A DNA stretch of 14,332 nucleotides. It comes from Verrucomicrobiales bacterium. Its GTDB lineage: Bacteria > Verrucomicrobiota > Verrucomicrobiia > Verrucomicrobiales > DEV007. Within the stretch, counting starts at the first letter, position 1. Each line of letters opens with the position of its first letter. The translations under genes were made by a program, and so were the position numbers. Below are positions 7,984 through 14,332 of this stretch, piece after piece. The stretch covers positions 933-15,264 of the forward strand of contig NZSO01000090.1 in the NCBI GenBank assembly GCA_002696885.1. Direction: 5' to 3'. The notes under the pieces are model-generated. The model was not told the DNA's origin. It saw only the letters and a list, made by a program, of their open reading frames with translations, and did not search any database.

Positions 7984-8322
7984 ATGAATAATGGAGTAAC
8001 CAAAAATTATTTAGCATTAGATTTCAATTTCCATGGGCACAAAATAGATTTTGCCCCAGTTAAATCTGTTGAAACGCAAAAACCTCACTTAAATGATGGA
8101 GTGCCAAAGGGTTTGCATGCTGCCGCAGATCAATTTGAGGCAATTTTCATAGAAACCTTATTAAGGCAGGCTAGGGAGAGTAAATTAAGTACTGAGTTAT
8201 TTGATTCAAAAGCAGATGACAATTTTGAGCAAATGTTTGACCAGGAAATCGCTAATAGTACCAGTAAATTGGTCGATATAGGTATTGCGGATGCCATAGT
8301 GCAGCAGATGAGTAAAGGCTAG
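7984..8322 (+). CDS. flgJ: FlgJ-like rod-binding protein, no muramidase domain
   Basis: This 112-residue protein matches only the N-terminal rod-binding half of FlgJ. The motif AAADQFEAIFIETLLRQAR (about 46-64) and MFDQEIANSTS with IGIADAIVQQM near the C terminus are the conserved elements. Enteric FlgJ has about 310 residues with a C-terminal peptidoglycan hydrolase; here the gene ends right after the rod-binding part and flgK begins 9 bases later, so this is not a truncation by the window edge. Single-domain FlgJ is the normal form in many alphaproteobacteria, where a separate lytic transglycosylase (SltF in Rhodobacter) opens the wall. The first 40 residues are poorly conserved. TGAGG at the flgI stop serves as ribosome-binding site. 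Confidence 0.88.
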   Translation: MNNGVTKNYLALDFNFHGHKIDFAPVKSVETQKPHLNDGVPKGLHAAADQFEAIFIETLLRQARESKLSTELFDSKADDNFEQMFDQEIANSTSKLVDIGIADAIVQQMSKG

Positions 8323-8331
8323 GATCCTGGA

Positions 8332-11300
8332 ATGAGTGATCTCTTTGGAATTGCAAAATCTGGTCTTCAAGCTTATAAGGAGAGCTTGGCGACTACTGGT
8401 CAAAATATAGCAAATGTCGGTAATGAAAATTACGCTCGTCGTGAAGCAAATTTGAGTGAGGTGCGATCCGCGTCTGCAGACGTTTTAGCGGTTTCGTCCA
8501 ATATAAGTTACGGCGTAAAAATTGATGGTATAACACGTGCTTTTGATCAGTTTATCGATTTACAACTACAAAAAGCAACGTCCGGATTGTCTTTTGCAAC
8601 TTCGCAAACTTTGGTGCTGGAGAAACTAGAACAGGTTCTGCGACCCTCAGATAGCACAGTTTCAACCAAGTTAAATGATTTTTTTTCAGCTCTTTCTACA
8701 GTTTCACAAGATCCATCGGACATTGCAGCAAGAAATATTTCTTTAGATGCTGCGCGGTCCCTAGTTTCTTCAATTACTAGCGTTGCGAATGGTATTGAAG
8801 ATATTAGAAAACTTGTAGCCGATACTCTTTCCGTCAATGTCAAAGATTTTAATAATACGCTCGCCTTACTGGGCAGTATTCAAACAGAAATTTTGGGCAA
8901 TTCGAGCCCAGCTAGTACTCCTAATAGTCTTCTAGATCAAAGGGATGCGTATTTAAAAACTCTGAGTGAGTTGGCGGATATAGGCGTAGAGTACTTACAG
9001 AATGGGTCTGTAAAGTTAACATTAGGTACTACAGGTCAAGGGTTGACACTACTAAATGGTTTGGATCAGAAAAAAATATCGATGCAAACAGTCGACGGTG
9101 TGTCAAATATTTTTTTAGCTAACAATTCCAGTGACTTCTTATCCAAAATTCAAGTTCAATCGGGAGAACTAGCCGGTAATTTGGCAGCTGATATGACGCT
9201 CACAGAGACTAAAAAATCCCTGGACGAGCTCGCTAAAGCACTAGTCATGGAGTTCAATGATATTCATCGGTTTGGTGTGGATTTAAATGGTGACCAGGGT
9301 TCAGATTTTTTTACTCTTGATGCTGTTGAGATTATGAAACTTTCTTCTCACGAAAGTACTTCGCAACTTCATGTTCAAGGTGAATTCAATAGTAAAATGG
9401 GTCAAGAGTTAAAAGTAACTTATAAACCGACAGAAGACCTTTGGACTGTTTCAAACTCTGCTGGCGATTTGCTACAAGAGTTTACGGGGAGTACTGAATT
9501 AGATGGAATCAGGATCAGTATTGAGGGACAAGGTGCCAGAGGAGATGCCTTCACTGTTAGTTTCAATAATGGGTCTTCTGAAAATCTAAAATTAAAGGTG
9601 CTTGACGGTAGAAAACTCGCAGCGGGTTCTTTTTATTCTGTTGAGCCGGCCGTTACTAATTCTAGTAATTCCGATTTAAAAATAGAGAAATTTGAGGAAT
9701 TGCGCACTGATAGCTTGACTGAGCTTAACTCAGCATTTTCCTACCCAATGGATGCTACAAACGCTATAAATTTCGTAAGTAATGGTGCTCTAGGGTACCT
9801 TGAGGATGTAGATAGAATTTCAAATCTAACAACACTGAAATCACAGGCTTCAATACAGTTTGGTGTTGCGATTACGGATTTAGACGCAAATTCAAAATTG
9901 AAAATAACTCTAGGTACGACAGAGCATACTTTTTCTATTGGGAATTATTTAGATAGAGTTTCTGACTATCGGGAAATTTCGGAGCTTTTAAATGAAGGAA
10001 CTCTAAAATCTGATACAGACTCCTATTCATTTTCTGACCTTGGGTTATTTTCAGGTGGAAATGAGAGTAGTTTATCTGTGTCATCGGCCGCACAACCTCC
10101 TTATTTAGGTTCGCAAAAATTAAACTCTGGTAATCTTAATAACCACTCTGGCATTCTAACGGCTTCCGATGAAGGTACAGCTAAACTACAGATATTTACA
10201 AGGGAGGGTATACATCTCTCTGGAGAGCCATTGTCAGCTGAAGAGGCAAATCAATTATTATCCAAAGCTAACGGATTTACGCAAGAAGCTAAATATTCTG
10301 CAGAATACATAGCGACTGGATCTGATAGTAATTATATTGGAGCAGAAATTTCTCGCATTACAACTTCTGGGGAACAAACAAAAACAATATCTGGCATCGG
10401 TTTTTCAGACAATTTTGGAGTATTTTCTGATGCGGCAGGAATTATTTCTGAAGTTAAAAATGTCACTGATGTATCAGGAGCAATAGTAGCCTTCGATGGA
10501 ATGAGTGGACCCGATGCTAGTAGATTTGCAGGTTCATATGTAATTAGTGCTACTGATTACACTACGTCAGCAAGCGGGTCAGGTGCAACTTTTGTCATTG
10601 ATCTAGATACGTCAGGTGCAGCAACTATTACAATGACTAGTTCGGGTTCTGGTTTTGTAGATGATGAGACAATTACAATTACTCATGATAAATTGGGTGG
10701 CGGCGGTGGTGCACCTTTGACCTTTGACGTGAATGGAATCAAAGAAACGTCTGACAGAGTGGCTGGTACTTACACCATCGGAGCATCAGACTATACAACG
10801 AATGGAAATGGTTCAGGCGCAACTTTCAAAGTGGTTATTGACTCTGATGGAGATGCAAGTGTTATCGCAACGGGTACAGGCTCTGGCTTTGTCGATGGTG
10901 AGACAGTTACAATAACCGATAGTAATTTCGGTGGCGGCGGTGGTTCCGATTTTACTTTTGATATTGAGTTAGCAAATAGTTTTCCCAGTAGTAGGGTGGA
11001 AATGCCTTCGGACATTTCTATAAACACGGCAGCAGGACGTTTAGCAGATATTTCAATATCTAAGGGAATGATGGCGGGGCAGATTGCAAATAAAATCAAT
11101 TCAGAGATTGGTGTTTCCGGGGTAGATGCTTTGGCAACTAATCAACTGGAAATTTTTGATATTCCAAATGGGCGTATACAATTTGATCTTTATGGAGATA
11201 GCGTTGATCCGCTATCCTTGGATTTGACGATATCAAATAGGAATACTCAGGAACTTGTTTCTGCAATCAATGAAAATACTATCGAAACAGGAATAGTGGC

Positions 11301-13248
11301 CTCCGTTTCTGGAGAGGGTGCTATAATGCTATCCAAATCAGATGGTAATGACATTTCCGTAAAAAACATTAGCATCTCTTCGGGCACTCTTTCGGCGAGG
11401 CAAATTGATAATTTTGGAGAAGTAATTCAGAGTACACCATTGGTAATTGCGAACGGGCAACACTTAATTTCGGGAGGACAGGTCCAATTAAAAAGTCCAT
11501 CATCATTTGAGCTGACCATAGATGGTACGACAGAGTCTAGCAGTGCTAAAAGTTTTGAGAATGGCTTTATAAACAAGACCCACAATGTGGATGAAAACTC
11601 CACAAAATTTGACTTTGTAGCTAATTCTTTCGTAGATGGAAATTTCTTGGAAGCGGATTACTTAAAAGCAGTTGCGTCGTCAAGTTCGTACAAACTAACT
11701 TTGTCGAGCGACAACGCTAATGAAAACATTGTTTCCGAGTTCAAACCTAGGCTAACGAATGAATTTTCATCTAAAATAATTTCTACTAACTTAGTGTCTG
11801 AAATTAGGGGAAAAGCTCCCCAAAGTAGATTTATTGGGGATGATTTCACATTAAGTGATGGTTTTCCAGAAAACGGAAGTATTATTGAATTTACAGTTGG
11901 TGAACAAGACTACTCTGCAAAACTCAACAATTCCTTGGAATACACTATATCGGGTTCAAATGTAATTATTGGCTCTGAAAGTTACTCCTTTGATGAGGCG
12001 TTAGAAATAATTGTTGCTGCCTCAACATTTTCTATCTCTGGCCCTGAGGAAGAGCGTTTAATTGTTGGGTTTGAGCAAGATGGATCAAATTTTCGACTTT
12101 TTGCGAGTGCCCGCGATGGGGTATTGAGTGGGCATGGTGTGGTATGTGCTTCGACAAACTCGTCAGAACAAAAGAATGCTTTTCATATTTCGGATACTTC
12201 TGGGTCAGAAATATTTACGGCAGAATTTGACTTAACGCAAAATGACCAAAGCGATTTTGCAGAACTTGTAATTGGCTCCACTAATTACTCACTGTCTTTT
12301 GAAACTGCTGCTGATACAATTACTAGTACTTCGGCCACCACATTAGATGCGGATGGGAACAGGGTAGCCGTTCAGGGATCTATCACACTTCCAGCAGGTG
12401 TGGTTATTTCTCTAGTCCCAACGGATACCAATATGGCAAAAATGAAAATTGTTATCGATGAAAGCGTCGATGAAAAAAATATACGCTTAAAGGCCACTGA
12501 TAATTCTGCTACTTTTGGTTTGATTACAGCGGGAGCTCAAATAGTGCTGGATGCGGATGGGCTTGTTCTTTCTAATTATGACAATAGTAGAGTTACAACA
12601 ATCTCTGAAGTTTCATCACTCGCTGATGAGGTTGTCTCAATTGAAGGTATGTCAGGAGAAGATTTAATTATTTTGAGTACTGGCGATCGCAAACCATCAG
12701 TTATTGGGGAGGTAAAAGCATTTACTCAAGAACTTAATCCAAGAGAGATGACTGTAAAAGTCAATTCATCGAACCCTAAGACTGTTGACCTTTTTGATAC
12801 AAAGTCGGGCGATCTTTTGGGCTCCAGAACAATAAGTTCCAGTAATAATTTTCTGTTCCGTGATTTTGACTGGGTGTTAAATGGAGGTGTAAGTGCTGGC
12901 GATGAATTTCAGGTTGTGACTTCTAGTAACAGACAAGACGACGGTACAAATTTAGACAGAATGATTGCATTGTCTACCTTTTCTGAAAGCACTGGAAAGG
13001 GCGGATATACCGAGCAGTATAATAGCTTGATAACCTCTGCTGGATATAATATCCAAGCTGCTGAGCAAAATTTAATTAATGCAAAAACAGCTCATGACAT
13101 CGCACTAGATCGGAAATCTGAATTTTCAGGCGTAGATCTTGATACAGAGGCGGCTAAATTACTGGAGCAGCAGCAAGCTTACCAGGCCCTTGCTAGAGTA
13201 CTAAGTACAGCAAAAGAATTACTAGATACTTTATTGAGATCAATGTGA
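8332..13248 (+). CDS. flgK: FlgK (HAP1), hook-filament junction protein, giant form
   Basis: FlgK forms the first junction layer between hook and filament. The N terminus is canonical: SGLQAYKESLATTGQNIANV, NYARRE, then a long helical region and an SLLDQRD element. FNDIHRFGVDLNGDQGSDFF (about 308-327) closes the conserved N-terminal part. The C terminus (about 1538-1638) has TNLDRMIAL and ending helices with DLDTEAAKLLEQQQAYQALARVL, the family signature. Typical FlgK has about 450-700 residues; this has 1638, so roughly 1,100-1,200 residues form an enlarged outer domain. Recognisable within it are two tandem 71-residue glycine-rich repeats (about 730-878), two flagellin hook-IN-like motifs (about 901-955 and 965-1013) and an IEGMSGEDLIIL segment (about 1437-1448). 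There is one cysteine (residue 1272). The ribosome-binding site AGGA at 8321-8324 overlaps the flgJ stop. Confidence 0.95.
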   Translation: MSDLFGIAKSGLQAYKESLATTGQNIANVGNENYARREANLSEVRSASADVLAVSSNISYGVKIDGITRAFDQFIDLQLQKATSGLSFATSQTLVLEKLEQVLRPSDSTVSTKLNDFFSALSTVSQDPSDIAARNISLDAARSLVSSITSVANGIEDIRKLVADTLSVNVKDFNNTLALLGSIQTEILGNSSPASTPNSLLDQRDAYLKTLSELADIGVEYLQNGSVKLTLGTTGQGLTLLNGLDQKKISMQTVDGVSNIFLANNSSDFLSKIQVQSGELAGNLAADMTLTETKKSLDELAKALVMEFNDIHRFGVDLNGDQGSDFFTLDAVEIMKLSSHESTSQLHVQGEFNSKMGQELKVTYKPTEDLWTVSNSAGDLLQEFTGSTELDGIRISIEGQGARGDAFTVSFNNGSSENLKLKVLDGRKLAAGSFYSVEPAVTNSSNSDLKIEKFEELRTDSLTELNSAFSYPMDATNAINFVSNGALGYLEDVDRISNLTTLKSQASIQFGVAITDLDANSKLKITLGTTEHTFSIGNYLDRVSDYREISELLNEGTLKSDTDSYSFSDLGLFSGGNESSLSVSSAAQPPYLGSQKLNSGNLNNHSGILTASDEGTAKLQIFTREGIHLSGEPLSAEEANQLLSKANGFTQEAKYSAEYIATGSDSNYIGAEISRITTSGEQTKTISGIGFSDNFGVFSDAAGIISEVKNVTDVSGAIVAFDGMSGPDASRFAGSYVISATDYTTSASGSGATFVIDLDTSGAATITMTSSGSGFVDDETITITHDKLGGGGGAPLTFDVNGIKETSDRVAGTYTIGASDYTTNGNGSGATFKVVIDSDGDASVIATGTGSGFVDGETVTITDSNFGGGGGSDFTFDIELANSFPSSRVEMPSDISINTAAGRLADISISKGMMAGQIANKINSEIGVSGVDALATNQLEIFDIPNGRIQFDLYGDSVDPLSLDLTISNRNTQELVSAINENTIETGIVASVSGEGAIMLSKSDGNDISVKNISISSGTLSARQIDNFGEVIQSTPLVIANGQHLISGGQVQLKSPSSFELTIDGTTESSSAKSFENGFINKTHNVDENSTKFDFVANSFVDGNFLEADYLKAVASSSSYKLTLSSDNANENIVSEFKPRLTNEFSSKIISTNLVSEIRGKAPQSRFIGDDFTLSDGFPENGSIIEFTVGEQDYSAKLNNSLEYTISGSNVIIGSESYSFDEALEIIVAASTFSISGPEEERLIVGFEQDGSNFRLFASARDGVLSGHGVVCASTNSSEQKNAFHISDTSGSEIFTAEFDLTQNDQSDFAELVIGSTNYSLSFETAADTITSTSATTLDADGNRVAVQGSITLPAGVVISLVPTDTNMAKMKIVIDESVDEKNIRLKATDNSATFGLITAGAQIVLDADGLVLSNYDNSRVTTISEVSSLADEVVSIEGMSGEDLIILSTGDRKPSVIGEVKAFTQELNPREMTVKVNSSNPKTVDLFDTKSGDLLGSRTISSSNNFLFRDFDWVLNGGVSAGDEFQVVTSSNRQDDGTNLDRMIALSTFSESTGKGGYTEQYNSLITSAGYNIQAAEQNLINAKTAHDIALDRKSEFSGVDLDTEAAKLLEQQQAYQALARVLSTAKELLDTLLRSM
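10519..10731 (+). repeat. FlgK 71-residue glycine-rich repeat, unit 1
   Basis: This codes for FlgK residues 730-800. Its landmarks are AGSY, ATDYTT, GSGATF, GSGFVDDETITIT, then LGGGGG and TFDV. It aligns without gaps to unit 2 at 10753-10965. By hand count 39 of 71 residues are identical, and the period is 78 codons (234 bases). The GGGGG codons are identical in both copies (15 bases, 10696-10710 and 10930-10944). A short linker (NGIKETS) separates the units. The pattern AGxYxI, DYTT, GSGATF, GSGFxxxETxTI, LGGGGG, TFD is one I recall from structural proteins of marine phages; that is from memory, not a search. Confidence 0.88.
10753..10965 (+). repeat. FlgK 71-residue glycine-rich repeat, unit 2
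   Basis: This codes for FlgK residues 808-878, with VAGTYTI, ASDYTT, GSGATF, GSGFVDGETVTIT, FGGGGG and FTFDI. It is a gapless match to unit 1 at a 234-base offset. Downstream the protein returns to ordinary FlgK/flagellin-type outer-domain sequence (hook-IN-like motifs from about residue 901), so the repeat pair looks like a discrete cassette in the variable domain. Confidence 0.88.
11032..11370 (+). other. Pair of flagellin hook-IN-like motifs within FlgK
   Basis: This covers FlgK residues about 901-1013. The first motif has AGQIANKINSEIGVSGVDA followed by a strand containing GRIQFDL. The second has TQELVSAINENTIETGIVA, then EGAIMLSKSDGNDISVKNI. A helix with an INxx..tGv-A core followed by a strand with LxS-x-DG-x-I is the known hook-IN pattern of flagellin and hook-associated outer domains. 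A related element occurs in flgL at about 14041-14160. These motifs mark the standard outer domain on the far side of the repeat cassette. Confidence 0.6.
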
Positions 13249-13263
13249 GAGTGGTTATAAATT

Positions 13264-14332
13264 ATGACAGTTGGAACGCCAAGATTACATCAGCAAAACG
13301 TAGAGCTTTTTGCCCGACTTAATCAGGAATTGAAGTCAATACAAGGGCAAGTAGGTTCCGGTAAGGTTGACCTTAAGTTGTCTGGAAACTTGCATGACAT
13401 ATCAAAGCTGAATGCTGCCGAAGAAAAAAAGTCTGAAGTTACGCAATTTATGCAAAATGCTAAGAGAGCTTCTAAAGATATAGAGTTCCTCGACGTAGCA
13501 CTAGATAGACTGCAGAATCTAACCGTTACCTTTCAGACAATGGCTGTTGAAAGTGCAAATGACATGCTTGGTCAGAAAGAAAAAGATTTGTTAATTCTTG
13601 AGGCGCAAGTGCTAAAGAAAGAGATTTTTGATTTGGCTAACCAGAATGATAGTTCTGGTAATAGTTTATTTGGAGGTATGTCTGGAAATAAAAATCCTTT
13701 TATTATGAATACCGATGGCTCTGTATCCTACGAGGGATCTGCCTTACGAAGAGAAGTTAAGGTTTCTCCAAGCCTAAGTGTTCAGCAAAATTTTTCAGGA
13801 CTTGAAATTTTTAACAACATAAGTGACGGCGAGGGCAAAACGTCAATTTTCAAATTGATAGATGACTTTGTTTTAAGCTTGGAAAAGGGAGCAAATAAGG
13901 GCCATTCCTCAAATTTATTTTCTGATAGTGGGACCGTCGATTTAGTTTTCCCAAGCTCAGGATCGGAAACTGATTTCGAATTTGTGTTAACAACGCGAGA
14001 TTCGACCAGTAAAATTAATACCACAATTTATGACAATGATTTTTCCCCACTTGTGAGCGAGATAAATGACCTCACAAGTAGCACTGGAATTTCTGCCAGC
14101 ATCGTGGATGGAAATAGGGTTCGTTTACAGGGATCTGCCGTAGAATTGAACCTGAGTAATTTTAGCACTTCAAATTTTGATCCTGAAAAATCATTTGTAA
14201 GTGTAATTAAGGATGTATCGTCGTCAGTTGTCGCAGAAAAAATTACAGAAAGCAGAATAGAAAGTGACCTCATAATTGAAAAAATACAGGACGCATTTGA
14301 ACAGTTTTCAACCGCAAGAGCTCAAGTTGCTA
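13264..14332 (+). CDS. flgL: FlgL (HAP3), hook-filament junction protein, partial (3' end outside the window)
   Basis: FlgL forms the second junction layer, between FlgK and the flagellin filament. I translated this frame by hand: 356 complete codons with no stop, still open at the edge. The N terminus MTVGTPRLHQQN corresponds to the MR-x-ST start of the flagellin family and leads into QGQVGSGK. The helix LDRLQNLTVTFQTMAVESAN, then LANQNDSSGNSLFGG with NPF and a GSVSYEGS element, is the FlgL signature. Residues about 260-299 hold a hook-IN-like piece (LVSEINDLTSSTGISAS). The last residues, FSTARAQVA, match the start of the terminal helix, so only a few dozen residues should be missing. An in-frame TAA at 13258-13260 rules out a longer start. 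The ribosome-binding site is weak (GAGAG at 13247-13251, 12 bases away), and flgK ends 15 bases upstream. Confidence 0.93.
   Translation, partial: MTVGTPRLHQQNVELFARLNQELKSIQGQVGSGKVDLKLSGNLHDISKLNAAEEKKSEVTQFMQNAKRASKDIEFLDVALDRLQNLTVTFQTMAVESANDMLGQKEKDLLILEAQVLKKEIFDLANQNDSSGNSLFGGMSGNKNPFIMNTDGSVSYEGSALRREVKVSPSLSVQQNFSGLEIFNNISDGEGKTSIFKLIDDFVLSLEKGANKGHSSNLFSDSGTVDLVFPSSGSETDFEFVLTTRDSTSKINTTIYDNDFSPLVSEINDLTSSTGISASIVDGNRVRLQGSAVELNLSNFSTSNFDPEKSFVSVIKDVSSSVVAEKITESRIESDLIIEKIQDAFEQFSTARAQVA

Noticed and set aside
10733..10915. A 60-codon plus-strand frame in the FlgK repeat region
   Set aside because: It is an alternative frame inside the tandem repeats; the FlgK frame shows the conserved repeat pattern while this one does not.
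13782..14273. Two minus-strand frames of about 80 codons at the right end
   Set aside because: They are opposite the open flgL frame, which I translated by hand and which has clear FlgL signatures. They are shadows.

Overview
The window is one uninterrupted, all-plus-strand flagellar hook/rod/ring/junction operon: flgD, flgE, flgF, flgG, flgH, flgI, flgJ, flgK and the start of flgL, which runs off the right edge. Nearly every base is coding. No tRNA, rRNA, insertion sequence, CRISPR or clear terminator is visible. The DNA is AT-rich (by eye, about 40% GC).

The organism is a Gram-negative flagellated bacterium, because genes for both the P ring (FlgI) and the L ring (FlgH lipoprotein) are present. 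The order E-F-G-H-I-J-K-L without flgA between flgG and flgH is the enteric-type order, also known from sphingomonads and the Rhodobacter sphaeroides fla1 set. The single-domain FlgJ and the style of the FlgK C-terminal half look more alphaproteobacterial. My best guess is a marine alphaproteobacterium, with an AT-rich marine gammaproteobacterium as the alternative. This rests on recalled family features, not on a search.

Layout: 24-716 flgD (hook cap); 717-801 a gap with a textbook sigma-54 promoter; 802-4536 flgE (hook, 1244 residues); 4561-5316 flgF (proximal rod); 5317-5372 a second gap with a second sigma-54 promoter; 5373-6161 flgG (distal rod); 6169-8322 flgH, flgI and flgJ (L ring, P ring, rod-binding factor) with gaps of 7-9 bases; 8332-13248 flgK (first hook-filament junction protein, 1638 residues); 13264-14332 flgL (second junction protein, partial).

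The products form the axial structure from rod to the base of the filament. FlgJ assists the rod, FlgF and FlgG extend it, and FlgI and FlgH form its bushing. FlgD caps FlgE polymerisation, and FlgK and FlgL join the hook to the filament. The two sigma-54 sites could drive the hook genes and the rod-ring-junction genes as separate units.

I see no new multi-gene system. The unusual content lies inside two genes. FlgE and FlgK are each about three times the usual length, with the extra sequence in the surface-exposed middle while both termini are canonical. FlgK also carries a tandem pair of 71-residue glycine-rich repeats of a kind I associate with structural proteins of marine phages.
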